In this document: piece after piece, positions 11,727 through 22,770 of the stretch
Layout of the letters: each line of letters starts with the position of its first letter
Position numbering within the stretch: position 1 is the first letter of the stretch
Assembly: GCA_905221605.1 (NCBI GenBank)
Contig: CAJNDS010001424.1
Location: forward strand, 529,450-593,449
Reading direction: 5' to 3'
From: Symbiodinium natans
Taxonomy: Eukaryota > Sar > Dinophyceae > Suessiales > Symbiodiniaceae
DNA: 64,000 nt
The notes under the pieces: model-generated
Database searches by the model: none
The model's input: only the letters and a program-made list of their open reading frames with translations
What the model was told of the DNA's origin: nothing
Made by a program: the position numbers and the translations under genes

Positions 11727-13236
11727 TCACCCCGTGAGCCACCCTTTGGGGCGCAATTGTTTTCGAGCATCGCTGGCCTGCAAAGACATCAGGCCATGCG
11801 CAGGGGGGGTTGAAAAATGCCATCCTCAGATTCGCCCTAAACCCTATAACCCTAAACCCTATAACCCGAAACCCCCTAAACCCTAAACCCATTAACCCTA
11901 ACATAAGAACACGCTTGGGCGCAACCCTCTGGCAGCGGCGCTTGCAGCGTACAAGCCCCTAAACCCCCAGACCCCGAAACCCTACTTGGAGGCTCATGCG
12001 TACTTCGAAGTAGGCTGGGTAGATGAGTGGTACCCTTTTGCACTTTTTGAGTTCTGGGTTCCGTTATAAAATCGTACTGGTACCCTCATTATAATTGGTT
12101 CCTGGGCTCCAAGAAGGGCCACAAGCAGGGCAACTATAACCTTATTTGGGGCATGAGTTGGGCTGCGTTTGCTTTCAGGTTCATGGGTACTTCGAAGTAG
12201 TGAAGCATCCATGCAGCCTTCGAGTAAACCCTCAATTACTAAACCCTGAACCCTAAACCCTAAACCCTAAACCCTAAACCCTGAACCCTGAACCCTAAAC
12301 CCTGAACCCTAGATCCTCCCCGAGGTCCCATCACGATCGGGCAACCGGGACAGGGGTCTGTCCAGTCTTAGGGGGGGGGCAACCTGGTCCCTGGGTTTAG
12401 GGTTTAGGGTTTAGGGTTTAAGGTTTAGAGTTTAGGGTTTAGGGTGTAGGGTTTAGGGTTTAGGGTGTAGGGTTTAGGGTATAAAAGCGGCCCACTCCTA
12501 GACCCCCCAGAAACACGAAGGCCTCCGAATTCAGGAAGATTCCCGAAGTTGCATTCGTATCCCACTTACAAAATCTGGGGAATGCTCCCTACTTGATGAA
12601 GGAGCCTCCTGGGAACCCATCACTTCCTGGGACAAGGGGGACCCTTGAAAAAGGCAACCCTTCTGAACCCTCTTCTGGCTTTCTTAAACAGGAACCTTAT
12701 TCAGAGGGTCTATATCCCCAAGGGTCCCCCCTAATCCCATCTCCCTAAACCCGAAACCCTAAACCTGGCGAACCCATCACTGAAAACATGCTCGTAGGAA
12801 TACACTTCCCACCACGATGTGCGGTGCGACTTGGCGGACACTTCGGCCGTGTGCGACACCCAGCCTTTGTCCCCGTGGTTCTTAGTAGGGAATGAGGGAA
12901 TGAGGGCCCTATAGAATCCCTTAAAGGGCATATAGGGTACCTCATTCCCTCATTCCCTACTAAGAACCAGCCTTTGTTGCAGTACCGTGTGAAGCCTTTA
13001 GCCAGATTGATTGGGTGGGGGGGGGGGGGGGCTTGTGTTGTCTTAAAGTTAAGAAAATCAAGCCAAGTTATTTCACATAGGGGTGTATAGCGCAATAGAT
13101 GGTATCATGATCGTGGGTAACTTGGTATAAGCCCCTAAACCCTAAACCCTATAAACCCTAAGCCCAGCATCTGGGCTCGAGAAGCCAGCTCGACTTCGTC
13201 AGGTGCATTACACGTCCCAAATGTGCCGAAGTACAA
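11727..13236 (-). CDS. Four-exon gene of unknown function (minus strand)
   Basis: Exons in reading order: 13179-13236, 12972-12995 (24 nt), 12770-12864 and 11727-11777 (TGA at 11727-11729). Phases agree and give 75 residues with stretches such as TFGTCNAPDEVELASRF, NKGWVSHTAEV and TSWWEVYSYEHVFSDG. The last acceptor is a classic pyrimidine tract and GCAG; donors are GA, GC and GC. The intron at 12865-12971 is one family C hairpin element with the exonic bases CAAAGGCTGG repeated on both sides, which fixes frame and strand. The 5' end is open: a minus-strand ATG frame at 13502-13645 (MKSEAMTLQVRVLGRLL) could hold the first exon, but the join is not resolved. I do not recognise the family. It is convergent with the channel gene, 283 bases between the two stop codons. 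Confidence 0.6.
11980..12200. mobile_element. Family A element with a family F-like core
   Basis: Family A ends (CTACTTGGAGGCTCATGCGTACTTC and a mirrored AGGTTCATGGGTACTTCGAAGTAG, each shown only in part) enclose 12,024-12,116, which resembles family F (GTGGTACCC ... TTCTGGGTTCC ... CTGGGCTCCAAG). Confidence 0.5.
12879..12966. mobile_element. Family C hairpin element forming an intron
   Basis: A nearly perfect palindrome: TTCTTAGTAGGGAATGAGGG at the left, mirrored by CCCTACTAAGAA at the right. It interrupts the minus-strand gene between the 24-nt exon and the 95-nt exon. Confidence 0.85.
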
Positions 13237-13645
13237 CTACCCAGAGGCTCCACTACCCCTTCGTTCGGAAATAAATTCCTTCAATAAACCCTAAACCTTA
13301 AACCCTAAACCCTAAACCTAAACCCTGGCCCTAAACCCTGAATGCTCCCGAGGGCCGACCTCATCGCCAGATATCAGGGCTCTATGGGGCCCGGGCCCTG
13401 TGGCCATGCAGGATTTCCTTAGGGATTCTTTGGAATATGTTTTGTGTTTTTTGGGCACTGTGATTCCTAAGAAACAGCTAAAGTTAGAATGTTTGGGTAC
13501 TTTATTTAATTCCTAAGAAGCAGCTAAAATTCGATTTTTGCCAGGGTTCCAAGTTCTGTATAGTTTCAGGTGTCGGGAATCCCCACTCCGAAGACAAAAG
13601 CCTTCCCAGCACACGAACTTGTAAAGTCATGGCTTCAGACTTCAT

Positions 13646-14596
13646 AGTTCCCATTGCAGACTCCTTTTTTGGGGGGTTCGGGGTTGGGGATGTTTTGAGG
13701 GTTTAGGGTTTAAGGTGAGTCTTGGAGAAACTTCAGGGCTTAGCGGTCCTCCTCCCCAAAATCCCCTCGCCTCCTCATCAAGAATCCACAGAAGCCCCTT
13801 CTCTCTCCGGCCCCGAGCAAAGCGGATACTGAGGCCAGTAGGGGGTTTATGGAAATGGGGCGTCCCCCCTCGATCTCAGCAAGTACAGCAGGCATGCGAA
13901 AGGTGTTTCAACGCTTTGTCTGTCGTCCCGAATTGTTACCCCGCAGCGTGCCTGGTCTGCTTGGCCACCCTAAACCCCAAACCCTAAACCCCAAACCCTA
14001 AACCCTAAACCCTATACCCTAAACCCTATACCCTAAACCCGAAACCCTAAACCCTAAACCCTCAACCCTAAACCCTAAACCCTATACCCTATACCCTATA
14101 CCCTATACCCTAAACCCTAAACCCTAAACCCTAAACCCTAAACCCTAAACCCTAAAACCCTAAAACCCTAAACCCCAAAACCTGAGCGGTTTGTCCAGCT
14201 CTGCGGGTGCCAAAAATCCCTAAACTCGTTTAGGGCTCAGGATTTTTCCAAAAGAGTCAGGGCACTAAAGGAGGGACCCTTACAAAGGACCTTAGGGGTT
14301 CTTTAGGGGCTACTTCGGAACATAGGGAATAGATAAGGTGTATATATATACATACATATATATATATATTTATTCTATTTTTTGTATATGTATATATATA
14401 TATATAAGGGCTAGAAAGGGGAATAAGATGAAGGGTATCCTCCAGCCCCTCAAAAAACTTCGACTACCTCAACTCTGAGCACCCCTAAACTGCCCAATCT
14501 CCCTAGAGTCCTTAAAAGGTTTAGGGTTTTAGGGTTTAGGGCTACGGCTCAAGATTCTGCTCAGCTCTCTTTCGAGTGATTTCGCCTGTGCTTGCC
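13646..14596. other. Region without a supported gene
   Basis: Holds variant telomeric arrays (CCCTAAA mixed with a homogeneous CCCTATA block, about 13,975-14,175), an AT-rich microsatellite at 14,339-14,408 inside a family E element (14,262-14,453), and an open frame at 13,715-13,987 that may contain an exon but has no recognisable product. Confidence 0.6.
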
Positions 14597-15333
14597 ATGT
14601 CGGGTGCTGGTGATGACAAGTCCAAGAATGAGGTCAAGAATCTCATGATTCCGCCAGGGGCATTGAATGATGCTTTCGGAAGTCAGGCGTCGATAGATGC
14701 CATCGCGACAGAGATGCGGGCAATCTTTCGTCCGAGGAGATGGGCTTTACTGTGAAGTTGAAGCAAGTGATGAGTAAGCTGAACGAAAATCAGCTATCGT
14801 TGCTTTCGATTTACGACATCGCAGGGAGTTCCTCTTCGAATGATCTACCATTCGGATTCGGAGGTGACATCGAGATGATCGCGGCAACCGGTCAGGCAAC
14901 CGGAACAACTTTGGCACAGAAGAACAGCCAAGTTCGCATTCTTTCGCCTATACCAATGTCTTTCTTCAACTCTGTGTTCATGGACTCAGAGAAGGTGGTA
15001 GCTTTTCTGTCACCTGATTCGAAGGCGGACCTGAATCCAGGTGTTCTCCGCATTTTGCTTGCTCATGCAGCCTTCCGCTCAGCAATTGGGGAAGGGAATT
15101 GCGTTTCCCAGAGGACCCAAGGGTATATTCTGGAAGCAAAAGGGACACTGGTGAGGATTGTCAATGGTGGCCCGATGGGAAGCGAGAACATCGCCTATGT
15201 CCCAGGCTCCTTCGCAGGGGAAAAGAGACATGGGATTCGTTCTAATGTAACAGGGTTGTCACCGTTGCCATCTTGGACAACACATGCAAGTACGAGATCT
15301 ACAAGAGGCTCCGTGCAGCTCATCGGCTTCTAG
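14597..15333 (+). pseudogene. First open frame of a retrotransposon-like unit, frameshifted
   Basis: ATG at 14,597 opens a frame that reads MSGAGDDKSKNEVKNLM and then runs into a shift near 14,719; the coding sense continues in another frame up to about 15,250 (FTVKLKQVMSKLNENQLSLL, RIVNGGPMGSENIAYVPG), where a second shift passes into the reverse transcriptase frame. Each shift fits loss of one base. I do not recognise the domain; there is no zinc knuckle or endonuclease. Position and direct continuation into the reverse transcriptase suggest it is the 5' part of the same element. Confidence 0.45.
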
Positions 15334-17312
15334 GGACCCAGGCAGGTTCCGCAGGAATCAGTAGGACCAAGAGGTTCTTGTACAAAGCTATTTACGACAT
15401 GACGAACATGCTTTTCGAAGACATTCCGTTGACTTCGGGTAGTGTGTATCAATGGGATCATGGTTCTGATGACATGCAGAATTTCAAGCAATGCATGGTG
15501 GCTCTCGTGCCCAAACTCCAACAAGTTTGTGGTCCTAGTGATCTCCGACCTATTTGCATGCTAGAAACCATGCACAAGTTGTTCTGCAAACTGCTTGTCT
15601 CCAGACTTTTGGATGTTTGGCCCCCGCCGAAACACCAGTACGGTGGGCTACCTGGTGGCCAAGTGCTCCACGCGCTTCTGGGTGTCCACTCGTTCCTGGA
15701 GCGTGAGTCCCTGCAGGGTGCCCCATGCATCTACGTCAGCCTGGACATTAAAAAAGCTTTTGACAGCGTGCGATATCAGCATCTTCTTCAGCACATCATA
15801 GATGTGACCCCGGCAAGTCACGCTCCTGAAGCGCTGAGACTTTGTCACATGCTGCTGCATCCCACTTTAAACTTTGAGTTTGAGGGACGCAGTTGGCAGC
15901 TGGAGGCAAACATAGGAGTCCAACAAGGGGGGAGTCACTCCTCTACGGTTTTCTCGCACTACTTCGATGCAGTTATTTCAGGTATATTCCAGGACCGTAG
16001 CACAAGCAACTTACATGGAGTGCCAGGTTGGTTATTTGTTGATGACTGTCTGGTTATATATGGTGGCTGGGAACAGGCGCATGATGCTTTCTCTTTTCTC
16101 TGTCATCAACTGTCAGCTGCGGGCCTTCATCTCAATTTAGACAAGACAGTTGTGTTTTCGACTCCTTCGCTCTTGGCAGAAGGAGGTCACTCCGTCCCTG
16201 AGGACTCTCCGCTACGGCAGTGCAAGTGGGCTAGCGAGGCCAAATATCTACGAAAGACTGTGTCGCACTTTGACGCCCTGAGCCCTCAAGCAGAAGACTT
16301 GAACGATGCCCTGGTGGGTTTCTGCAGGCGTGCTGTCTTTCAAGGGTTAGAACAACTTGCTTCGATCACTCGCAAGCTCAATTGGAATCAAAGCATTGCG
16401 TGCCTCAACATTTTGCACAAGTATATCCATGCAAAGTGGTTATGGATTTCGCCTCTCCTTTCACCCAAACAGAAGCATATTGACAGTATATCGAAGCTTC
16501 AGAACGACGCTGCTATAGCTGTCCTCAAACTGTACATTCCGGCCTGGCTTGACTCCAATTCGGCCCTGCCTCTCAATCTCTTGCGTCGACGCACGGCGGC
16601 TCTCTTGCATCATCTTGATGGTAGGGCTGCAGTGACTCAAGCTTGGATACAGCGAAAGTGGAACTATGTGGGTCATGTGCTAAGAATGCGAGAGGACTCC
16701 ATGCCGTCCATTGCGTTGCAGCAAGGAGTGCTTGGTAGGTGGCGTCAGGTTAGACCTGGGCCCAGAAACATGCTCTTCCAGTGGATACATCATGTTGTGC
16801 GTGCTACAGGACTGTGTGCCTCGTCTGAAGGTCCAAGTTGGTCTGAACTACGAGACCTCGCATCAAATAGGGAGCTTTGGTCCAATCATGGGTCAAGAAT
16901 AGTTCAGCTCTACTGGTTGCCCCCGCACTATGCGAAGCCTACTACTGATTGGCTGAGATGGCAGCATGCTGTAACTCATGAGTGCCACTGGGGGTTGAGT
17001 CTCTTCGTGCTGCTGCGTTCGGATTCTTGGGCTGTGGTGTGGCTGGATGTCACGGACGGCTGGCAAAGTCTGACATTTGCACGGCATGAGGACCTTTACT
17101 CCGTTTTGCACTTCGTCATTTGTCATCTCAGATATGTGGACACCTGGCTGTCTTTCCAAGTTCTTTTCGCGCATACTGCTTTTGAGATCTTTGAGCATAC
17201 CCTCTATGATGTCACTGTCAAGCTATACAAAGCATTCCAGAGAGTAGTGTCCTATCAAGTTGTGCCTGAAGCTTGGTGCCGCGAAGTGGCGACTCTCGCC
17301 CTGCAGTCATAG
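15273..17312 (+). CDS. Non-LTR-type reverse transcriptase (679 codons, probably a dead copy)
   Basis: Uninterrupted frame to TAG at 17,312. Taking the TTG at 15,273 as residue 1, motifs are: SDLRPICMLETMHKLFCKLL (about 89-108), motif A VSLDIKKAFDSV (155-166, catalytic Asp in SLD), motif B GVQQGGSHSS (215-224), motif C FVDD (255-258) and a thumb-like KYLRKT. This order is that of LINE-type reverse transcriptases, which copy RNA into DNA at the insertion site. No endonuclease, RNase H or CCHC finger is visible, the upstream frame has two shifts, and no ATG fits the start. No intron breaks it, unlike all neighbouring genes, as expected for a retrotransposon. The 3' end is followed after about 60 bases by AAAAAGGG and a TTTAGGG array. 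Confidence 0.85.
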   Translation: MDNTCKYEIYKRLRAAHRLLGTQAGSAGISRTKRFLYKAIYDMTNMLFEDIPLTSGSVYQWDHGSDDMQNFKQCMVALVPKLQQVCGPSDLRPICMLETMHKLFCKLLVSRLLDVWPPPKHQYGGLPGGQVLHALLGVHSFLERESLQGAPCIYVSLDIKKAFDSVRYQHLLQHIIDVTPASHAPEALRLCHMLLHPTLNFEFEGRSWQLEANIGVQQGGSHSSTVFSHYFDAVISGIFQDRSTSNLHGVPGWLFVDDCLVIYGGWEQAHDAFSFLCHQLSAAGLHLNLDKTVVFSTPSLLAEGGHSVPEDSPLRQCKWASEAKYLRKTVSHFDALSPQAEDLNDALVGFCRRAVFQGLEQLASITRKLNWNQSIACLNILHKYIHAKWLWISPLLSPKQKHIDSISKLQNDAAIAVLKLYIPAWLDSNSALPLNLLRRRTAALLHHLDGRAAVTQAWIQRKWNYVGHVLRMREDSMPSIALQQGVLGRWRQVRPGPRNMLFQWIHHVVRATGLCASSEGPSWSELRDLASNRELWSNHGSRIVQLYWLPPHYAKPTTDWLRWQHAVTHECHWGLSLFVLLRSDSWAVVWLDVTDGWQSLTFARHEDLYSVLHFVICHLRYVDTWLSFQVLFAHTAFEIFEHTLYDVTVKLYKAFQRVVSYQVVPEAWCREVATLALQS

Positions 17313-17673
17313 GCACTGTGGTGTGGGGGCGGGCTGGGCAGAAAGGGCAGCAGTCGAGTCCCTTGTGAAAAAGGGTTGAGGGTTTAGGGTTTAGGGTTTA
17401 GGGTTTAGGGTTTAGGCTCCTTTAGCCCTTGGCCCTAAATTTCTTGAGCTCTAAACCTCGAAGCCGAATTCAACCCAAAGCCCTGAACCCTAGACCCCGA
17501 GCCCCAATCCCTAATCCCTGTAATTGAAGAAGCGGTTTAGGTTTTGGGGTTCAGAACTCAGATTTCAGGGTTGAATTGAAGAAACGGTTTAGGTTTTGGG
17601 AACTGGGATTTCAGGGTCTAGGGCTGAACTGTTTGGATTTAGGCTAAGAGCAAACGAAGCAAGCTGGCGGCAG

Positions 17674-18096
17674 GCCCCGCCCTGTCCAACGCTGCGGCGT
17701 GGTCATGCGAATGACGGCGCCCGATGGGCGCGCATCTTACCGTTACGCTCAGAGAAGTTTTAGGGTCTACGCAGGTTTTCGAGTCCGTAAATCCTGAAAT
17801 CTAAACCCAACCCTAAACCCTAAATATTTGGGAAGAGCTCTTCTGATTCAAGCGTCAAGGAGCTTCATTTTTCCATGCAAGAGTTGAAGATGAAGGCATT
17901 TCAGGTTTAGGGTCTAGGGTTTTAGGGTGTAGGGTTCAGGGTTTAGGGTTTAGGGTTCAGGGTTCAGGGTTTTGGGGTTTCGAGAAGGGAGCGGGGACAA
18001 ATCGTCATGTGACAAAAGCGCTGTGTGCTGAGGTCGCCCTACGAGGCAGATGTCCTGGAGGTCTACAGCGGGATCTTGGCCAGGGTCTCGGGTTAG
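17674..18096 (+). CDS. Gene fragment of unknown function, 3' exons
   Basis: Three exons with agreeing phases: 17674-17708, 17860-17895 and 18046-18096 (TAG at 18094-18096). The joined end reads ALSNAAAWSCELHFSMQEL followed by KMKADVLEVYSGILARVSG. Donors are GA and GC, acceptors AG then G; at the second intron the donor side GCATTTC resembles the next exon start GCAGATG. The amphipathic pattern suggests a helix. The 5' exons are not found; the retrotransposon lies directly upstream and may sit in one of its introns. Confidence 0.5.
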
Positions 18097-18433
18097 CTGT
18101 GTTAGATGCATCTCTGCTCGGAGGATTCTTTGGGGTGGCCTTCCTTAGGGTTTAGGGTTTAGGGTTTAGGGTTTAGGGTTTGGGGTTTGGGGTTTGGGGT
18201 TTGGGGTTTGGGGTTTAGGGTGCAAGCAATCTCAAGCTTCATGGTTGAGTGGAGAACGCGGCCTAGGCGCCGGAAAACCATCACAAGGGGGTCAGGTTGT
18301 CGTTTCGGCAAGGGTCCATGTGCCATATTGTTGTATGCTTGAGCCCACAAGTCCCTATGCAAGAGGTACTTTATCACCCAAGTATTCCTTATTTAGGTAC
18401 ATGGACTAATTATAGGGTTCTTTATGTGCTTGT

Positions 18434-18601
18434 ATGCCGACACCTACCACGCCGAGCAGGGGTCGGAGTGGGCGCTATGACAATGTGTCGCTCCTGTCGG
18501 ATGTTCAGACTGAGATTATGAAGCGCGAGGGTGTGGTTGGCATTCCAGAGAAACAAAAGACGCCTCCGATTGTGGAGGAAGGGCCGACACTTGCAATATA
18601 A
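18434..18601 (+). CDS. Small open frame of 55 codons, or a terminal exon, unknown function
   Basis: ATG to TAA. It reads MPTPTTPSRGRSGRYDNVSL, then SDVQTEIMKREGVVGIPEKQ and an acidic end VEEGPTLAI. Composition is even and free of repeat-derived words, unlike other frames nearby, so it is likely coding. It may be the last exon of a gene that starts further left (an AG lies just before GGGTCGG inside the frame). No family recognised. Confidence 0.45.
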   Translation: MPTPTTPSRGRSGRYDNVSLLSDVQTEIMKREGVVGIPEKQKTPPIVEEGPTLAI

Positions 18602-19177
18602 GAAGGCTTGCAAGTAACAGAAATAAGGCTAGAATCCGGTAAAAGTAAGTACTTCTGCACCTTCGAGTAGCAGATTCCCTAAATGGATCCCCCCCACCAA
18701 TACCATAAACCCAGAACACGAAGCATCCTTAAAACTAAATCCGTTTTTGTTCTCAAGGTGGAGGGTTTAGAGGTTATGGTGAAGGGTCGAGCAAAGAAGG
18801 GTACCCTTTCAAAGGTTGCTTAAAACCCTTGTTTCCGGCATTCGACTGGGTGCAGACGGGCTTAGGGCTCACTTGATGCGGGCAGGTGCTCCAACTCGTA
18901 GTTTTAGAACCCTAAACGCTGAACGCAGAGCCCTAAACTGCCCTAAACCCTACTTATAGTTGGACATTTGAAGAGACTCTGGCAAAAATGGGGTGGTCCC
19001 TAAACCCTATAATGAAACTATAGAACAGGAGCCACAAAAGGGACCCATGGTTTACCAAAAAGCAACCCTAAACCCTAAACCCTAAACCCTAAACCCTAAA
19101 CCCTAAACCCTAAACCCTAAACCCTAAACCCTAAACCCTAAACCCTAAACCCTAAACCTTAACTCGGCCCCAGCAAG
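18602..19177. other. Region without a supported gene
   Basis: Contains short GC-rich unique stretches and one long CCCTAAA array (19,066-19,158). No exon can be supported here. Confidence 0.6.
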
Positions 19178-22100
19178 GCCGAGATCCGTAGCTTCGCACC
19201 CCGGCCAGAAGAGGTGACCAAGGCTGAGGGGGTTTAGGGTTTAGGGTTTAGGGTTTAAGGTTTAGGGTTTGGAGGGGTTTAGAGGGGTTTAGAGGGGTTT
19301 AGAGGGGTTGCAGGGGGCTGGGGGGGGTTTAAAGGATTGGGGCGTGGGGTGTTGGGTGAAAAGGCCATGCTGTGCTAGGATAGAGTCTCACATTCGAAAA
19401 GGCGACCGCGTGTAAAGGGCGGGGCTATGTGCATACTTGCTCTAAACCCTAAACCCTAAACCTTAAATATCCTGTAGGGAGTATTGTACTACAGTCCGGC
19501 CCGCCGCCTCATATGTCCCACCTGCATCGGTTTTCGTACTGCGGCCTTGAGCATGCTTAGTCTTTAGGGTCCAGGGTTCTGGGTTTAGGGTTAGAGTTTA
19601 GGGTTTAGGATTTAGGGTTTGGGGTTCAGGGTTCAGGGTTCAGGGTTCAGGGGTCAGGGTTCAGGGCTCAATTGATTGAGTTCGTGTTTACCTCCCATGC
19701 CCCAACCCCTGAAAATGAGTAGGCTAGTAAGATTAAGATTTGGGCGGTTGTCAAAATCATGGTCCCTTTTGGATCTCTATGATAACACGGCACCGCGCAT
19801 TTGGTGTACCCCAAAACGGATCATAATTTTTACAACCACCCATTTGGGGTTTCCGGCAATACCCCCGACACCGCTCTCGAGGGCATCATGGACAGATGGG
19901 AGACCATGCGCCGCAACCTCTCCGAGGAGGGGCGCAAGCCGGGGTTTAGGGGTTATGGTTTGTTTAGGGTTTAGGGTTTAGGGGTTAGGGGTTAGGGGTT
20001 AGGGTTTAGGGTTTAACTAGGGTTTAGGGTTTAGGGTTTAGGGTTTAGGGTTTAGGGTTTAGGGTTTGTTTAGGGTTTGAGGGTTTAGGGTTTAGAGTTG
20101 GGGGGGGGGGGAGGGAGGTGCGGGTTTTAGGCTTCGGGGTTTCTGGTGACTTCGAACGTTTGGTGTGTTCGGAACTTCGTAGCCCATTGGTTGCCCTTTA
20201 CCCCCTTTTTTAGGCCCTGGGTTCCCTATTAGAAAGTCACCAACCCCAAAAAAAGGGTTGCCCTATCATAGGATGGGTTACTGGGCTACCAAGGGAAGCA
20301 GTAGCATTCACGGGTTGGACCCTGGGGCAAGTTGGTGCTTTTTCGGTTCCGCTGGCTGCATAGGGCCACCAGCCGACCGGCCGCCCGACCTGCAAGAGGT
20401 GTCGTCTGGCTGCATGGTTTAGGGTTTAGGGTTTAGGGTTTAGGGTTTAGGGTTTAGGGTTTAGGGTTTAGGGTTTACGGTTGCTACAGCTTTGCCACCC
20501 TTCGCGCAGCAGCCTCCTTATTTTGCAGGGGGTCCGAAACTCTAAGCCCTAAAACCTCAAACCATCTCTGCGGCGTGGTTGCGAGGCCGCTGGGGCCGGT
20601 GGACAACAAACAGCCCTGAAACCACTTGGAGGCTTACGAAAACAAGGGACCCCTTCACTTTGTCCCCCAAATAGCAGGATTCCCTCATAATGAGGACCCC
20701 AATAAGGGACCCCTACTATCACTTGGTAGCCCAGTGGTACCATTTACCCTTTTTGGGGGTTCTGGTTTCCCTCATAAAATAACCAACCCCAAAAATAGGG
20801 TGCCCTTATTATAAGATGGCTGCCGGGCTACCAAGATCGTAGGACCCCCCATCGCAGCTGCAGGCCATTGTGGACTTCAAGAAAGACTGTGAGATGCACC
20901 CCTACACGAAGGACTGGCCTGGTTCCAACGGGTTTAGGGTTTAGGGTTTAGGGTTTAGGGTTTAGGGTTTAGGGTTACCGACGGATCCCAGCAATCTGCA
21001 AGAGGCCTGTATGCAACAGGGTTTAAGGTTAGGGTTTAGGACTCAGGGTTGTTAGGGTCCAACCGCTGTGGGTGCAGCAACTGCAGGGAGGACAATAAGC
21101 CACATTTCGGTACCCCCGAACCCTATTCGAGTAGTGGTTTGCGTCACCAAATAGTCCTACGTGTTAGATGCACGTCTTCAAAGCAAGAGGCTTTTAATTT
21201 AATCTGAACATGCAGGCTTTGCACCAACAGTAGTAGGGCTTAGGCAAACACGAGAACCTGCCGATCTTCAGGCTGGGGTGTGGGGTTAGGTGGTTCAGCA
21301 GTTGGGGTTCATAGGCCCTAAACCCTAAACCCTAAACCCTAAACCCTAAGCTCTTCCTAGGGTTACGGCTTACGGGCTTCGCGCTTCTCGCTTGCCAGGA
21401 AGGGCACCTTGCAAAGCTTCAGCTGGATGACCTGGCGACTTCCCCAGCTGAGGTTGAGGGTTTAGGGTTTCGGGTTTAGGGTTTAGGGTTTAGGGTTTAG
21501 GGTTTAGGGTTTAGGGTTTAGGCCCTGATCTGCCCTAACCCGAAACCCTAAACATGCCTAAACCCTTAAGCCCTCAAACCGTTAAAGCCTTAAACCCTTA
21601 AGCTTTAAGCCCTTCAACCCTACACAGCCTTAAACCCTTAAGCTTTAAGCCCTTCAACCCTACACCCTGAAAGCCTAAAACCCTCTAACCCTAAATCCCT
21701 TCCCCAAACCCTACATCCTAAACCGTTGAACCCTAACCCCTTAAACCCCAGACCCTACACACTAAACCCTTGAACCCTGGCAGACATGCTGGGCCTGTTT
21801 AACAGGCTGGCTCTTAGTAGGGAATGGACGAATTAGGGCATCCTTGAAGGGATTATGTCGGGCCCTAAATATACCCTTGTTGGGACTACATAGGGCCCTA
21901 ACATACCCTTTTATGTATATATATATATATATAGATGTGTGTGTGTGTGTTTTTCTCCCCTAAATATGCCCTTCAAGGGATTCTGTAGGGCCCAAACTAA
22001 GAAACCAGAGGGATTCTGCGCAGAGAACGCTCAGGAGGCGCAGATGCGGCAACTCCTGGAGGAGCTAGCAGAGAAGGCAGTTTAGGGTTTAGGGTTTAGG

Positions 22101-22770
22101 GTTTAGGGTTTAGGGTTTAGGGTTTAGGGTTTAGGGTTTAGGGTTAGCAGTTTTCATGATTACTGTTATCAAAGATTATGCTGATTCGCGAGTTATAATG
22201 CATCGTTTGTATACTGGTATTTACATATATATATATATACACATACATACATGCAGAGAAATAAGTCTGCACACATATCTATCGATCTATCTATCTATCT
22301 ATCGACATATCTATCGATCTTTCTATCTAGCTATTGATCTATCTTTCTATATATATATTATATATAAATATTCTTTCTATTTATCTATTTACTTTTTTAT
22401 CTGTTTATATTTTTCATACGAACATGAATGTGATTATAGTTCCTCCGTAGGCCCTTTCAGTGACCGAGAACGATGTCTCAGCGGTATCAAATTTCCTTTG
22501 CAGCTTTATGTTGTTGTGACCCTCCGGTTGAGCTGTCGACACGGGTCATACCCTAAACCTCTGAGCGAAAAACACCCTTACAGTCGTCATTCGCAGCAAG
22601 CAGAGGCGGCTTGATATTGCAGACCAGTGTTAGGAATCCCCAAAAAAGGTATTAGCTAACCCCACTGAGAACTCTACTTGCAACCGCCCTTGAACCTCGA
22701 ACCTGCAAGTAGGGCTGGCTTCCGGAGGCAGGTATACGATGACCTCTTCGACATCTGCTCCTTCTGCTGA
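19178..22770 (+). CDS. Gene of unknown function with a coiled-coil C-terminus
   Basis: Exons that can be chained: 19178-19222, about 19882-19936, 20864-20911, 21005-21019, 21399-21452, 22035-22076 and 22732-22770 (TGA). Segments read AEIRSFAPRPEEVTK, GIMDRWETMRRNLSEE, AIVDFKKDCEMHPYTK, then EGHLAKLQLDDLATSPAE, EAQMRQLLEELAEK and VYDDLFDICSFC. The last three exons join in phase and form a charged heptad-like helix ending in a short Cys-containing tail. The joins between the second and third exons and at 21,019 (which would need a GG donor) are unsure, and an exon may be missing around 20,575-20,620. Introns hold family F, family C and telomeric repeats. No family recognised; a structural or adaptor role is only a guess. 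Confidence 0.5.
20177..20293. mobile_element. Family F hairpin element
   Basis: CGTAGCCCATTGGTTGCCC at the left pairs with GGGTTACTGGGCTACCAAG at the right; the centre has two mirrored A/T-rich pyrimidine runs. It lies in an intron of the coiled-coil gene. Confidence 0.7.
20722..20835. mobile_element. Family F hairpin element
   Basis: ACTTGGTAGCCCAGTGGTAC and a mirrored GGGCTACCAAG. It is preceded by another small inverted-repeat segment (20,628-20,720, AAGGGACCCC ... AAGGGACCCCT). Confidence 0.75.
21811..22002. mobile_element. Family C hairpin element with a TA/TG microsatellite in its loop
   Basis: The left end CTCTTAGTAGGGAATGG and right end AAACTAAGAA enclose two mirrored copies of CCTTGAAGGGATTATGT-like sequence. 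The loop at 21,914-21,952 is TATATA then GTGTGTGT. Confidence 0.65.
22275..22420. repeat. TCTA/GATC-type microsatellite
   Basis: Degenerate TCTATCTA runs passing into AT-rich sequence. It accounts for the apparent open frame at 22,156-22,614, which is not considered a gene. Confidence 0.8.
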
